Notes: a model not told the origin generated them from the letters alone. A DNA stretch of 64,000 nt from Natrinema hispanicum (GCF_004217335.1 NZ_SHMP01000003.1:248001-312000), one strand, 5' to 3'. Positions 9,277 to 19,646 are shown, counted from the first letter of the stretch. Numbers and translations: made by a program.

Positions 9277-10309
9277 CGAAGCGTACCTCCGTTGCGATGT
9301 GGTCCTGACAGCAGACCGTATACTCACAGTCGGGACAGGCGTGCTCTGCGATCCGATCCCAGCTATCGGCTGGATCGAACGATCCCGAACACAGGTCCGC
9401 AACGACCGCCGCCAGCTGGCTATCGACTGTCTCGTTTCGATGCTCGTGCGTCATGCCGAACGTGTGGTGGTCGACGTAGACCTCGGTCAGATCGGCGACC
9501 TCGAGGCTCGTCTCGACCGCGTCCCGGACCCAGTTGACCGTCAGCCCCGACCTGTCGGCAAGCGGAATCTGGAGGTATCGACAGGTCCGATCCTCGAGTC
9601 CGAGCCGATCACGAAGCCCGCGAAGGCCGTCGAGGACGACGGCGGTCTCGAGGAGCGCACCGACGGGACCGGGCTCGAACACGTCCGACTCGTCGTCGAA
9701 GTGGTCGGTAAAGCGATCGGCGACGTCGCCCTCCCAGTCGGACCGATAGCGGAGCCAGCCAAGCGACGCAAGCGTTGGGACGAACCGGACGCCGACGAGC
9801 GACGAGCCGTCGCCGGCGACGTAGTCGACCGTCGCATCGATCGTCACCGCGTCCGCGTCGTCTGCAGCGTTCGGTTCCGGAACCGAAAGCGTCCTCGAGA
9901 GCGGTAATTCAGGCCCGATCAGTTCGCCGCGAGCCGCCGCGGCGTCGAGCCGTGTGATCCCCGCGGCGTGGTCCGTTCCAACCTGCGCGACGTAGGCAGC
10001 GAGCGTCGCCTCAAGGACCCGCCGTTCGTGGCGGCGCTGGGCGACGGAGTGAAAGCGCTCGTCGTACTCGTCCCAGCGCGTCGCAAGCCGGTCACGGGCG
10101 ACCTGCTCGAGTGCGTCAGGGTCTGTCTCCCCACTTCGGAGCCCATCACAGATCGCGGCTCTGAGGAGCGCGATCCGGTCGGCGACCGTGTCATCGTCGC
10201 CCATCTCGAGCCCGTGGCGGTGGGCGAACTCGTACCGCCGCGGACAGTGGAGATACGTTCGGAGACCGTCGACAGTGAGCGAATCGCCTTGGGTCGCCGC
10301 GTCAGTCAT
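9269..10309 (-). CDS. RecB-family nuclease-like protein with iron-sulfur cysteines, probably catalytically degenerate
   Basis: This 346-residue protein begins MTDAATQGDSLTVDGLRTYL and carries a leading Cys (LHCPRRYEF) plus a C-terminal cluster HACPDCEYTVCC, the arrangement that binds a 4Fe-4S cluster in AddB/Cas4-type nucleases. The central strand that should carry D...(D/E)xK reads TIDATVDYV...LVGVRFV, so the lysine-bearing motif seems missing. It overlaps both neighbours by 8 bases (ATG inside the upstream stop region at 10302-10309, stop over the helicase ATG at 9269-9276). It looks like the nuclease half of a split AddB, retained for structure or DNA binding. Family assignment is moderate; inactivity is inferred. 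Confidence 0.7.
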   Translation of the reverse strand: MTDAATQGDSLTVDGLRTYLHCPRRYEFAHRHGLEMGDDDTVADRIALLRAAICDGLRSGETDPDALEQVARDRLATRWDEYDERFHSVAQRRHERRVLEATLAAYVAQVGTDHAAGITRLDAAAARGELIGPELPLSRTLSVPEPNAADDADAVTIDATVDYVAGDGSSLVGVRFVPTLASLGWLRYRSDWEGDVADRFTDHFDDESDVFEPGPVGALLETAVVLDGLRGLRDRLGLEDRTCRYLQIPLADRSGLTVNWVRDAVETSLEVADLTEVYVDHHTFGMTHEHRNETVDSQLAAVVADLCSGSFDPADSWDRIAEHACPDCEYTVCCQDHIATEVRFDG

Positions 10310-12524
10310 CGCGGACCACCTCACCTGCGGCGAACTCGAACTGCGACCGGACCGCATCAGCGAGGGCGGCGTCGACATCACCCTCCTCGAGGACGACTGC
10401 AATCTCCTCGAACAGCGCTTCTGTCTCGCCGAGGTCGGCCTCGCCGCCGGTACTGGCCTTCCGGAGCACCCGCTCGAGTTCGCCCCGTGGCTGGGCGAGC
10501 AGTGCCTCGAGGGCGTTCGTCTCACCGTGGATCGCCACACCAGCGCTCGAGTCGACGTCCGCGAGCGTGAGTCCGGGCGTTGCGTCGATCAGTTGCAGAT
10601 AGCGGGATTCGTCGTAGCTCCGGCGCAGGCCACCGGCACCGCGTTCGTAGGAACAACAGTAGAGGGCCCGCTCGGCAGCGCGGGCCCCGAGTGCAAGCTG
10701 GCGGCGGGAGCGCTGGGCATGGTACGTCTCGAAGGGATCGCCGACATCGGCGGTGTCGACTGTCGCGAAGGTGTCGGTGATCGCCTCGAGGGAGGGATCG
10801 GTGACAGCCGGATAGGCAGCCATCTGCCGAAGCCACGCCTGCGGGAACAGTTGCGTGAGAAACTGCTCGCCAGGATAGGTCTCGTCGATCAGATCGAGCA
10901 GGAACACGGCGTTCCGCGAGTCGTATTTCAGGTCATCGATGGCACAGACGGTGACGCCACCGGTCGGTGGCCGCGTCTCGACTGCGTGGACGTAGGGTGC
11001 GTCGTACCGGATCGTCCGCCGAAGCATCCGGCGTAGTCCCTGCCAGTCCGGCCCGACGAGGTCGGTCTCCTCGACGAAGTCGGCGATCTCGAGTACCCGA
11101 CGGATGCCCTGGTACTGCTCGCGGGCGTCGACCCATTCCTCCTCGCGGGCGATCCGGCCTTTCAGGTCGGTCCGGTGGATCCAACGCTCGAGCGAGCGCC
11201 GGACGCTCGCGCCGGCGGTGTCCGCGAGCAAGGCAGGTGAAAAGTCGGGAACGCGAGCCCGAAGGCGGTCGATCGACGCGGCTCGCGGATCGCTCGCTCC
11301 CTGCGTCGTGGCAGACGCGAGTCGCTCGAGGGAGTCTTCGTCACGGTCCCGTTCGCACTGGCACGTGACGACGGCGTAGAGTTCGTTTACAGCGGGATCT
11401 TCGGCCAGCGACGGGGTCCCGATCGTGGCGGTCGGGACGCCCGCGTCACGGAGTCGCCGTCTGATCTCGGGAACGCGTTCGATCCGCGGGGCGGCGACGG
11501 CGAACGCGTCGTAGGACCAGCCATGGCGGTCGCGCAGCGACTGAATCTCGGTGGCAACCGCCCGAACCTGTTCGCGGGCAGTTCCGGTGCGGATGCGTCG
11601 TGCGCGTCCCATCGAATCGGCGTCAGGGGGTTGCTCCGGGGACTCGCCGGTCGCTAGAAACCGCACGATCGACTGGTGTGGCGGCCTAGCGTCCGTTGTG
11701 CGTACTGTCTCGAGTTCGAGCGACTCGACTGTAAGCCCCGCGTCAGCTGCGAGCGCGTCGACCGAACCGGGTTCGACGCGCGTCCGCTCGACGCTGGCGT
11801 GGCGTTCGCCGAGACAGACCAGTTCGGCGTCGCGCGTGAGCGCAGCGAGATACCGGCGGTCGAGCCGGCGATATTCCTCGAACTCGACGGCGAGGACGGC
11901 GTCGAAGGAGGCGGTCACGCGCGTCCGAAGGCCGTCGGCGTCGGCCTCGAGTAAGTCGACTGCCTGCGGGATCACGTCAGCCCGCTCGACGTAGCCCCGA
12001 TCGTCGAGTTCCGCGTGGAAGCGGTCGTTCATCGCGTACAGAAAGGCCAGGCAGTCGTGGGGATCGTCGAGGTCGTCGCGGCGGAGCCGTTGACGGGTCG
12101 CCGCGAGCAGCAGTTGCCCCACGTCGCGCGTAAAGCTCTCGTGGGCGGCCGCCCGCTCGAGATAGTCCGGAATCGCACGGTTCGCGCCGTCGATTACCAG
12201 CGAAATGAGTTCGATCCGTTCCTCGTACTCGAGGCGGTCCAGTGTCGGATCGTACTCCTCGATGGTCTTCGAGGCGTGTTCCGGGAGCGACTCGACGCGA
12301 GGCGAGCGAGGCCCCCCGTCGGCCCGCGCGAGATCGGCGTCGGCCAGCGCCTCGGTCAGCGACTCGAGACCCGTTGGGTGCCGTTTCAAGACTAACACGT
12401 TGCGTGGGCCATACTCGTCGGCGAGCGCAGCGTACTCCGAAGCGACGGCCGCGAAGACGTCGCTCCCAGGTGCGGGCGCGGGGAGGAGCTTGCAGGGTCC
12501 CTCGAGCGTGGGCGGCGTCGTCAT
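10302..12524 (-). CDS. AddB-like inactive helicase subunit
   Basis: This 740-residue protein is the first gene of the operon. The start MTTPPTLEGP at 12524 is supported by a TATA-like tatttaaat at 12557-12565. The N-terminal P-loop region reads LLPAPAPGSD, without the GKT/S of an active Walker A. The middle (AREQVRAVATEIQSLRDRHG, then a segment around AVAAPRIERVPEIRRRL) resembles the later helicase domains of UvrD/AddB. There is no C-terminal nuclease; that domain is encoded separately by the next, overlapping gene. Likely role: structural or recognition subunit of an AddAB-like end-resection complex. The assignment rests on domain order and context. Confidence 0.7.
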   Translation of the reverse strand: MTTPPTLEGPCKLLPAPAPGSDVFAAVASEYAALADEYGPRNVLVLKRHPTGLESLTEALADADLARADGGPRSPRVESLPEHASKTIEEYDPTLDRLEYEERIELISLVIDGANRAIPDYLERAAAHESFTRDVGQLLLAATRQRLRRDDLDDPHDCLAFLYAMNDRFHAELDDRGYVERADVIPQAVDLLEADADGLRTRVTASFDAVLAVEFEEYRRLDRRYLAALTRDAELVCLGERHASVERTRVEPGSVDALAADAGLTVESLELETVRTTDARPPHQSIVRFLATGESPEQPPDADSMGRARRIRTGTAREQVRAVATEIQSLRDRHGWSYDAFAVAAPRIERVPEIRRRLRDAGVPTATIGTPSLAEDPAVNELYAVVTCQCERDRDEDSLERLASATTQGASDPRAASIDRLRARVPDFSPALLADTAGASVRRSLERWIHRTDLKGRIAREEEWVDAREQYQGIRRVLEIADFVEETDLVGPDWQGLRRMLRRTIRYDAPYVHAVETRPPTGGVTVCAIDDLKYDSRNAVFLLDLIDETYPGEQFLTQLFPQAWLRQMAAYPAVTDPSLEAITDTFATVDTADVGDPFETYHAQRSRRQLALGARAAERALYCCSYERGAGGLRRSYDESRYLQLIDATPGLTLADVDSSAGVAIHGETNALEALLAQPRGELERVLRKASTGGEADLGETEALFEEIAVVLEEGDVDAALADAVRSQFEFAAGEVVRDD

Positions 12525-12556
12525 CGATCGTACGTCACCGAGTATGACCGATTTCC

Positions 12557-12565
12557 TATTTAAAT
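12557..12565 (-). promoter_or_regulatory. TATA box of the AddAB-like operon
   Basis: The symmetric tatttaaat lies about 37 bases upstream of the ATG at 12524, predicting a short leader of about 10 bases. It is the only good TATA candidate before the three overlapping genes, consistent with one transcript. Confidence 0.5.
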
Positions 12566-12658
12566 GTAGGCACACTCGAGTACTGGTGCTATAGTAGCCA
12601 CTGAAAGTCAATGCACACCCGATCGCACGACTGCTATGCGATCGGTGTGTAAATCGTT

Positions 12659-14317
12659 TCAGTTGTTACTATAGTCGCCCATCCAGTCGCTCGCCTGTGG
12701 CTCGGATGGGTCCGTCGGCACCGCGAGCACCACCGGATCGTCGGCATCGATCGCGGCTGCGAGACGCGACTGAATCTCGGCGGGCGTTGCCGCACGTGCA
12801 GCGCGCAGCCCGAGGCTTTCGGCGAGCGCCACGAAATCGATCGGTTCGCCCGGCCAGCCGTATTCACCTGCTTCGAGGCCGTAGTTCCGGTCGGCATCGT
12901 CGCTGATAATCGCGTAGTCCTCGTTGACGAAGACGACGACGGTTAGGGGCACATCCTCAGCGACGGCCGTATGGAGTTCGTGGACGCACATCATGAGCCC
13001 GCCGTCGCCGGTGAGTACGACCACGTCGTCGTCGGGATTGGCGAACTGCGCGCCGATGCCCGACGGCAGGCCGGTCCCCATCGTCGCCCACGAACCCGGA
13101 TTGACGTACGAGCGTGGGCCCGCCGCCTCGAAGACGTTGAGTCCCCAGACGCGAAAGCCGCCGGCGTCGACCGTGACGATCGTCTCTTGCGGGATCGCCT
13201 CCCGAACAGCCTCGAGCGCGCTGACTGAGGGAAGCGGCGGTGACGACAGTCGCAGGTCAGCGACCCGATCGCTGGTCGCCTGCCGAACTTCGCTTGCGCG
13301 CTCGACGGCATCGTCACCGGCCGCGACCGTGCGGTCGTCGAGGGCTGATTCGAGGGCCGACAGCGCAACGGCGGCGTCGGCGACGATCCCGACGGTCGGC
13401 TCGTAGCCGGTTCCAAGGTCGTCGGGCTCGAGTGTGACGTGGATCAGCGAGTCGGGAACGTCGACCGACCAGGCGCGGGTGGCAACCGCGTCGAAATCGG
13501 TGCCGACGGCCAGCGCTGCGTCGGCGTCCGCGAGGCACGCGAGCAACTCGGGAGCGGCACTGCCGGCGAGCGTTCCGGCGACGTAACCGTCGGGACCGTC
13601 CGGAAGCACCCCTTTGCCTTTGTAGGTGGTGACGACGGGCGCACCGAGTCGGTCGGCGATGCGGCGCAGTTCGTCGCTCGCGCCGGCGGCGCGGACACCG
13701 CCACCGGCGACGATCACTGGCTGTTCGGCGGCAGCCAGAACCTCGGCGGCGGCCGTGATATCGGCGTCGGCAACGCCTGCGACGGACTCGCAGCTGTACG
13801 TCGCCGGCGTCGCAAGGGAGACATCCATCGTCAAGAAATTCTTCGGGATGCCGACTCTGACCGGCCCCTTGGGTGGCGTCTCGGCGGTCGCGATGGCCTC
13901 CTCGAGGACGACGGCCGTGCTCTCGGGGTGCTCGACGAGGACGTTGTCCTTGACGACGGTGTCGTAGGTATCGGGTGGCGTTTCGTGGATGCCGTCGCCG
14001 CCGCGGATCTCGGGTTCGGTTTCGACTGCGAGGTGGAGTATCGGGGTGCAGTCGTTGAACGCGTTCTTCAGCCCGTTCATGGCGTTCATGTCGCCCGGGC
14101 CGGGCACGACAGCCGTCGCCGCGAGCCTGCCACTGGTTTCTGCGTATCCCCACGCCTGATGGGAGACGGCAGTCTCGTGGCGGGCCATGACGAACCGGAT
14201 GTCGTCTCGCGTCTCGATGGCCTCGTTCAACGGCAGCGTCTGTGTGCCAGGTACGCCGAAGACGGTGTCGACATCGTTTTCCACCAGCCGTTCGATGACT
14301 CCGCGGCTGACGTCCAT
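12659..14317 (-). CDS. Thiamine-pyrophosphate-dependent enzyme (acetolactate synthase large-subunit family)
   Basis: This 552-residue protein has the three-domain TPP layout. The N-terminal pyrimidine-binding domain has the conserved glutamate in MARHETAVSHQAWGYAE, the central domain follows, and a C-terminal PP domain carries GDGGLMMCVHEL and ends NED where the family has NN. The ATG at 14317 is preceded by a TATA-like ttatttt at about 29 bases. No regulatory small subunit is adjacent, so this is more likely a paralogue (decarboxylase or carboligase of unknown 2-oxoacid) than the biosynthetic acetolactate synthase. The substrate is not determined. Confidence 0.8.
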   Translation of the reverse strand: MDVSRGVIERLVENDVDTVFGVPGTQTLPLNEAIETRDDIRFVMARHETAVSHQAWGYAETSGRLAATAVVPGPGDMNAMNGLKNAFNDCTPILHLAVETEPEIRGGDGIHETPPDTYDTVVKDNVLVEHPESTAVVLEEAIATAETPPKGPVRVGIPKNFLTMDVSLATPATYSCESVAGVADADITAAAEVLAAAEQPVIVAGGGVRAAGASDELRRIADRLGAPVVTTYKGKGVLPDGPDGYVAGTLAGSAAPELLACLADADAALAVGTDFDAVATRAWSVDVPDSLIHVTLEPDDLGTGYEPTVGIVADAAVALSALESALDDRTVAAGDDAVERASEVRQATSDRVADLRLSSPPLPSVSALEAVREAIPQETIVTVDAGGFRVWGLNVFEAAGPRSYVNPGSWATMGTGLPSGIGAQFANPDDDVVVLTGDGGLMMCVHELHTAVAEDVPLTVVVFVNEDYAIISDDADRNYGLEAGEYGWPGEPIDFVALAESLGLRAARAATPAEIQSRLAAAIDADDPVVLAVPTDPSEPQASDWMGDYSNN

Positions 14318-14493
14318 ACGGTCATCTCGTCGACTGGACACTTATTTTCACACCCGACCAGAGGCGCGGGCAGTCGATTCGAGCAGGCTCGAGCGCCGCC
14401 ACAGAAAGACGCTGTCGATTTCGCCTCGAGCAGTTCGACAGCGACCCGAGACGTCCATATCCGTCTTCGAGAATGACACTCACCAACAATCAT

Positions 14494-14499
14494 TATAAT
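14494..14499 (+). promoter_or_regulatory. TATA box of the CBS-domain gene
   Basis: The hexamer tataat is 23-28 bases upstream of the ATG at 14522, matching a leaderless transcript and fixing the start against a longer in-frame GTG/ATG option. Confidence 0.55.
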
Positions 14500-14521
14500 G
14501 AGGGAGCGTGTATCGGTCAGT

Positions 14522-14929
14522 ATGGAAGACATTTTCGTCGCCAGGGTGATGTCCACGTCGATACACACGGTCACGCCGGACACGCTCGTCGAAGACGCCG
14601 CACAGGAGATGCTCGAGAACGGAATCGGGTCGGTCATGGTCGTCGACGATGAGAACCACCTCGAGGGCATCCTGACGACGACGGACTTCGTCGAGATCGT
14701 CGCCGAACAGAAGCCGAAAGATCAGACGCCGGTCTCGAAGTACATGACGACAGCCGTCGTCACGACCACGGCCCAGGAGAGCATCCGCGACGTGGCGGAC
14801 GCCATGATCGAACACGGCTTTCACCACACTCCGGTTGTCGACGAGGACGAGGGCGTGATCGGGATGATCACGACCTCGGATCTGGCAGGCTACATCTCGC
14901 ACGTGCAATCGCCAAGCCCCGCGGAATAA
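14522..14929 (+). CDS. CBS-domain pair protein
   Basis: A 135-residue protein consists of two CBS motifs and little else. The first covers VMSTSIHTVTPDTLVEDAA to ILTTTDF; the second covers YMTTAVVTTTAQESIRDVA to MITTSDL. Such stand-alone pairs bind adenine nucleotides (AMP, ATP, SAM) and sense energy state, usually by acting on a partner protein. None is fused or clearly co-transcribed here; the adjacent TPP enzyme is divergent across a roughly 200-base shared promoter region. The function is therefore generic: soluble nucleotide-sensing regulator. Confidence 0.85.
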   Translation: MEDIFVARVMSTSIHTVTPDTLVEDAAQEMLENGIGSVMVVDDENHLEGILTTTDFVEIVAEQKPKDQTPVSKYMTTAVVTTTAQESIRDVADAMIEHGFHHTPVVDEDEGVIGMITTSDLAGYISHVQSPSPAE

Positions 14930-14994
14930 GCACGCGCAATCGGATCGCCACGCCGTTTTGGGTGACGGGGCATCTATCCTGCGCGCCGCGTTAG

Positions 14995-15342
14995 TCAGCG
15001 GCCGGCGTCGTCGTCATCTTCGGTCATCCAGCGCACTGTTTCGTCGAGGTACTCCCGAAGCATGCGGGCCTCTGCTGGCGTCAACGCGATATCGGCGTGT
15101 CCCGTCCCGTGATCGCCGACCATCGCATCGATGCTGACGATCACGCGGTGGTCCGTCTCCGACTCCGGCCGAACCGAGATGTCGGCCCGATCGGGATAGT
15201 CACGCGGCGGGCCGATCTCGAGGTCGGTTTCACCCCGTGTCACACCGATCTCGACGCGTTCGGACAACTCGAGATCGAACGAATCCGTCCGTTTTTCCTC
15301 GATCGGCGTCGGCTCTTCGTCGTGGGTGTCATCATCTGCCAT
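14995..15342 (-). CDS. Hypothetical acidic protein, 115 residues
   Basis: The protein begins MADDDTHDEEPTPIEEK, is very acidic and has an alternating hydrophobic pattern (VIVSIDAMVG, ADIALTPAEARML) suggesting a small beta-rich domain followed by a helix REYLDETVRWM. No signal peptide or membrane segment is visible. I do not recognise the family. Codon use and acidity match the surrounding genes, so it is likely expressed. It is followed by a minus-strand membrane protein gene on its upstream side. Confidence 0.65.
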   Translation of the reverse strand: MADDDTHDEEPTPIEEKRTDSFDLELSERVEIGVTRGETDLEIGPPRDYPDRADISVRPESETDHRVIVSIDAMVGDHGTGHADIALTPAEARMLREYLDETVRWMTEDDDDAGR

Positions 15343-15429
15343 ACGTAGTGGTTGACCGGCAACAGCCTTGGCTGTACTGCCGATTGCGTGGCCCGAAAAC
15401 TCGAGTGACTCCCACCAAGCATCACGGCC

Positions 15430-15843
15430 TCACTCGACGGCGAACATCGCATCGTCGAGGTGCCAGCCACCGCGCCAGCACTCGAGGGCAAACCAGGCGA
15501 GATAGCCAAGCACGAACAGCGTCACGAGGCCGGTGAGCAGCCACATCGTGCTCCCGACTGCGAACTGACCCAGTCTCGAGAGCCCGAACGCACTCGAGCC
15601 GACCGCGAGGACACTGATACCGATCGCGGCAACGCGGGGCCAGCCGAAGGTTCGACCGCCGACAGTGAGGTGCTCCCGGCGGCCGGCCAGCAGCAACGAC
15701 AGGCCGACGACAGCAAGCCAGCCAGCCAACAGCAGTGTCGTCGGCTCCGTTCCGCCACCGACGGCAAAGAGAGCAGCCAGCAGCAGCGTCGCGACCCCGC
15801 CGCCGGCGAAGCCACGGCGAACGACGGTCTTGAGTCCGGTCAT
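15430..15843 (-). CDS. Membrane protein with about four transmembrane segments
   Basis: The 137-residue protein has hydrophobic segments near residues 13-30 (FAGGGVATLLLAALFAV), 37-52, 70-87 and 97-116 (MWLLTGLVTLFVLGYLAW), with few charged loops. The C-terminus (WHLDDAMFAVE) is acidic. It lies just downstream of uvrA in orientation, but 50 bases separate them in the opposite order, so co-transcription is not clear. No family is recognised. Confidence 0.65.
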   Translation of the reverse strand: MTGLKTVVRRGFAGGGVATLLLAALFAVGGGTEPTTLLLAGWLAVVGLSLLLAGRREHLTVGGRTFGWPRVAAIGISVLAVGSSAFGLSRLGQFAVGSTMWLLTGLVTLFVLGYLAWFALECWRGGWHLDDAMFAVE

Positions 15844-15896
15844 CTGCCAGCGGGTTGGTCGGGTTTGCAGTTAGCCGTTCTGATACGGTCACCCGA

Positions 15897-18860
15897 TCAA
15901 TCGTCGTCCATCGGTGCCGTCACGGGGTCGACACGCTCACCGCGTGGTCCCTCGAGATCGACCTTCGGCAGGAGATCCCGAAGATAGCGGCCGGTATGAG
16001 AGTCCTCGCGGCGTGCGACATCCTCCGGCGTGCCGGTGGCAACGATCTTGCCGCCGTGCTCGCCACCTTCGGGGCCGAGGTCGATGATGTGGTCGGCGTT
16101 TTTCACGAGGTCGAGTTCGTGTTCGATGACGACGATGGTGTTGCCGTTGTCGGTCAGCCGATGGAGGACATCGATGAGTTTGCGTTCGTCGGCCGAGTGC
16201 AGTCCTGTGGTGGGCTCGTCGAGCAGGTACAGCGTCTCGCCGGAGTCTTTCTTCCCCAGTTCCTCGGCGAGTTTGATCCGCTGGGCCTCGCCGCCCGAGA
16301 GCGTCGTCGAGGGCTGGCCGAGTTTCATGTAATCGAGTCCGACGTCTTTCAGCAACTGAAGCCGGCGGCGGATCTGGCTCGAGGACTCGAAGAAGTCGTA
16401 GGCCTCTTCGACCGACATCTCGAGGACGTCGGCGATGGTCTTGCCCTTGTAGGTGACATCGAGCGTGGCGTCGTTGTAGCGAGCGCCGTCACACTCCTCG
16501 CAGGGGACGTACACGTCCGACAGGAAGTTCATGTCGATCTTGACGGTGCCCTGGCCACCGCACTCCTCACAGCGACCGCCCTTGACGTTAAACGAGAAGC
16601 GCCCCTTCTCGTAGCCGCGCTGTTTCGCGAGTTTGGTCTCGGCGAACAGTTCGCGGACGTAGTCGAAGACGTTGGTGTAGGTTGCGGGGTTCGACCGGGG
16701 CGTGCGGCCGATCGGCGACTGATCGATCAGCCGGACGGTTTCGATCTCCGCGAGCCCCTCGAGGGCGTCGTGGTCGCCCGGGATCACGCTCGTGTTATCG
16801 TTCATTTCGCGAGCGAGGCCCTTGTAGAGCACCTCGTGCATGAGCGTGGACTTGCCCGAACCCGACACCCCGGTGATCGCCGTAAAGCAGCCAAGCGGGA
16901 TGTCGACGTCGAGATCGTCCAGGTTGTGCTGGCGTGCACCACGGATGGTCAACGATCCGTCAGGATTGCGCCGTTCGTCAGGGACGGGGATCTGCTTGCG
17001 CCCGGAGAGGTAGTCACCGGTGATCGACGCTTCGGTTGCCTTGACCTCCTCGACGGGGCCGTTGGCGACGACCTCGCCGCCGCGCTTGCCGGGGCCGGGC
17101 CCCATGTCGATGACGTTGTCCGCGCGGCGCATCGTCTCCTCGTCGTGTTCGACGACCAGCAGGGTATTCCCGAGGTCGCGCAGCTCACAGAGCGTATCGA
17201 GCAGCCGGTCGTTGTCACGCTGGTGGAGCCCGATCGAGGGCTCGTCGAGCACATAGAGGACGCCGACCAGTCCGGAACCGATCTGGGTCGCAAGCCGGAT
17301 GCGCTGGCTCTCGCCGCCCGAGAGCGTCGAAGCCTCGCGATCGAGCGTGAGATACTCGAGGCCGACCTCGGTCATGAAGCCGAGTCGCGCGCGGATTTCC
17401 TTCAAGATCTCCTCGGCGATCACCTTCTGGCGCTCGGTGAGGTCGGCTTCCATCGCTTCGAAGTGCGCCAAGGCGTCGCCGATGCTCATCGAATTGATCT
17501 CCGTGATCGACGTGTCGTCGACCAGCACCGCACGCGAGGCGGGTTTCAGGCGCGTGCCGTCACAGGCCGGACACTCCGTGACCGACATGTAGTCCTCGAT
17601 GTGTTCGCGCGTCGAGTCCGAATCGGTCTCGATGTACCGCCGCTCCAAGTTGGGAATAACGCCCTCGAAGCGCTTTTTCTTCCGGCGGGTGCCGTTTTTC
17701 GTCTGTCGCTTGAACAGTACCTGCTCGTCGGTGCCGTAGAGAAACGCCTGCTGGATGTCTTCGTCGAGTTCCTCGAAGGGCGTCTCGAGCGAAACGTCGA
17801 AGTGTGCGGCGACGGCGTCGAGTCGGGTCCGATAGTACGACCGGTTGTAGCTCCAGGGCTCGAAGACGTGTTTCAGGGGCTTGGACTCGTCTTGGATGAC
17901 GAGGTCCTCGTCGACCTCCTTGGTCTCGCCGAGGCCCTCACACTCGGGACAGGCACCGTGGGGCGAATTAAAGGAGAACGAGCGGGTCTCGATCTCGGGC
18001 ACGTCGATCCCGCAGTGGGTACACGCGAGATCCTTCGAGAACTCGACGACGAAGCGGTCGTCTTCTTCGGTCTCGTCACCGAGCGCACCGGTTCGGCGGG
18101 CTTCTGCGCCGAGATCCTCGGCGACTTCCTCGGAGGTGTCCGGGAGAATGACCTTCAGGACGCCCTCGGCCTCGTCGAGCGCCGTCTCGACGCTGTCGAT
18201 GATCCGCGGGCGATCCTCGACCGAGACTTTCACGCGGTCGACGATCACGTCGATCGTGTGATCGAAGTTCTCGTCCAGATCGGGGTCCTCGAGCGTCAGA
18301 TCGTGTTCCTCGCCGTCGATTTCGACGCGGGCATACCCCTCCGAGACGAGTTCCGCGAAGAGATCCTCGAAAGCTCCCTTCTGGTCGCGGACGACGGGTG
18401 CCGCGAGTTTGGCTTTGGTCCCTTCGGGCAGCTCGAGGATGCGCTCGACCATGTTCTGGGCGCTCTGCTCGCCGACCTCGCGGCCACACTCCGGACAGTG
18501 GGGCGTGCCGACGCGAGCGTAGAGCAAGCGCAGGTAGTCGTGTAGTTCGGTGACCGTCCCGACCGTCGATCGGGGGTTGTTCGCGGCGTTCTTTTGATCG
18601 ATCGAAATCGCCGGCGAGAGGCCCTCAACGGTCTCGACCTGGGGTTTGTCCATCTGGCCGAGGAAGTTCCGTGCATACGCCGAGAGGCTCTCGATGTATC
18701 GGCGCTGGCCTTCGGCATAGACCGTCTCGAACGCCAGCGAGGATTTGCCCGACCCAGAGAGGCCGGTGACGACAGTGAACTCCTCGCGTGGGATCGTCAC
18801 GTCGATGTCCTTGAGGTTGTGTTCCTCCGCCCCGCGAACGTCGATGGTGTCCTTGCTCAT
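15897..18860 (-). CDS. uvrA: Excinuclease ABC subunit A (UvrA)
   Basis: This is a full-length 987-residue UvrA, the DNA-damage sensor of nucleotide excision repair. Two ABC ATPase halves are visible: Walker [10 protein letters not shown] near residue 33 and GVSGSGKST in the second half, with signature [11 protein letters not shown] and [11 protein letters not shown] and Walker [11 protein letters not shown]. Zinc modules appear as CTHCG...CPECEG and CEECGG...CEECDG. Haloarchaea use a bacterial-type UvrABC system; uvrB and uvrC are not in this window. The ATG at 18860 gives the standard N-terminus ([17 protein letters not shown]). Confidence 0.97.
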   Translation of the reverse strand: MSKDTIDVRGAEEHNLKDIDVTIPREEFTVVTGLSGSGKSSLAFETVYAEGQRRYIESLSAYARNFLGQMDKPQVETVEGLSPAISIDQKNAANNPRSTVGTVTELHDYLRLLYARVGTPHCPECGREVGEQSAQNMVERILELPEGTKAKLAAPVVRDQKGAFEDLFAELVSEGYARVEIDGEEHDLTLEDPDLDENFDHTIDVIVDRVKVSVEDRPRIIDSVETALDEAEGVLKVILPDTSEEVAEDLGAEARRTGALGDETEEDDRFVVEFSKDLACTHCGIDVPEIETRSFSFNSPHGACPECEGLGETKEVDEDLVIQDESKPLKHVFEPWSYNRSYYRTRLDAVAAHFDVSLETPFEELDEDIQQAFLYGTDEQVLFKRQTKNGTRRKKKRFEGVIPNLERRYIETDSDSTREHIEDYMSVTECPACDGTRLKPASRAVLVDDTSITEINSMSIGDALAHFEAMEADLTERQKVIAEEILKEIRARLGFMTEVGLEYLTLDREASTLSGGESQRIRLATQIGSGLVGVLYVLDEPSIGLHQRDNDRLLDTLCELRDLGNTLLVVEHDEETMRRADNVIDMGPGPGKRGGEVVANGPVEEVKATEASITGDYLSGRKQIPVPDERRNPDGSLTIRGARQHNLDDLDVDIPLGCFTAITGVSGSGKSTLMHEVLYKGLAREMNDNTSVIPGDHDALEGLAEIETVRLIDQSPIGRTPRSNPATYTNVFDYVRELFAETKLAKQRGYEKGRFSFNVKGGRCEECGGQGTVKIDMNFLSDVYVPCEECDGARYNDATLDVTYKGKTIADVLEMSVEEAYDFFESSSQIRRRLQLLKDVGLDYMKLGQPSTTLSGGEAQRIKLAEELGKKDSGETLYLLDEPTTGLHSADERKLIDVLHRLTDNGNTIVVIEHELDLVKNADHIIDLGPEGGEHGGKIVATGTPEDVARREDSHTGRYLRDLLPKVDLEGPRGERVDPVTAPMDDD

Positions 18861-18995
18861 CGTTCGCTCACGATCGTAGACTGTCTCTCGTGTCGATACG
18901 GGTCCAGATTCATTGTATCCGAATCAGTGGCCGGACGGACTTAACGAGTCTGAAAGGCAAATACCGTGGTCCGTGTTGGCAACTAGCGCTCGGAT

Positions 18996-19646
18996 TTAGC
19001 TGTCTAATATCTGCTCGTGTGACTCCGACTCAGAGGGGTCGGCGGTTCGTCCCTGCCACCACTGCCCGACGATCGCGCCGGTTGCGAGGGCGACGACGAA
19101 GATGGCGACAGCGAGATTGAGCAACGGCACCAGATACAAAACCTGGACGACGAGTGCCCCGACGACGAGCGCGAGCCACGGGCTCGGCTCCGGCTCGTCA
19201 CGGAGTCGACGGAGCACGACCAACCCGGCTACGATCATCCCGATCGTGTTGATGACGGTCAGTCCGACCGAGATACCGATCCCCACGAACGTCGGTACAA
19301 CCTCGAGGGCAGCAGGCGCGCCAGCGTCGACGAGCAGCGCCACAACGGCTCCCAGAGCGGCGAACACGACGAACCCACCGACGAGCACGCCCAGTCCGAT
19401 CACGCCCACACTCACCGGGTCATCGCTGAGCCGCGCTTCGATCGACCGCACGTACGAGCGGTCGATGCTCAGGACGAGCGCGCCGATGACGAGCGTGACG
19501 GCGACGTAGATGCCGAACGCGAGCGCTATCTCCTCGGGGGTCGTGGGATTCGCGAGGGTGTCTCTGAAACCCCGTTGTGCGGCGGCCGGCATGGGAGCGA
19601 ACGCCAGGAGAGCGATCGCTGCTGCAAGCGCATGACGACGGATCAT
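18996..19646 (-). CDS. Membrane protein with N-terminal signal-like segment
   Basis: The 216-residue protein starts MIRRHALAAAIALLAFAPMPAAAQ, which looks like a cleavable signal peptide, followed by at least four membrane segments (LAFGIYVAVTLVIGALVL, VGVIGLGVLVGGFVVFAAL, VGIGISVGLTVINTIGMIV, WLALVVGALVVQVLYLV). The tail is short and acidic. The ATG at 19646 is preferred over upstream in-frame ATG codons because it places the signal at the N-terminus. No characterised family is recognised. Confidence 0.7.
   Translation of the reverse strand: MIRRHALAAAIALLAFAPMPAAAQRGFRDTLANPTTPEEIALAFGIYVAVTLVIGALVLSIDRSYVRSIEARLSDDPVSVGVIGLGVLVGGFVVFAALGAVVALLVDAGAPAALEVVPTFVGIGISVGLTVINTIGMIVAGLVVLRRLRDEPEPSPWLALVVGALVVQVLYLVPLLNLAVAIFVVALATGAIVGQWWQGRTADPSESESHEQILDS

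Noticed and set aside
15855..18545. 896-residue plus-strand frame opposite uvrA
   Set aside because: Composition of an antisense shadow in GC-rich DNA; uvrA explains the region completely.
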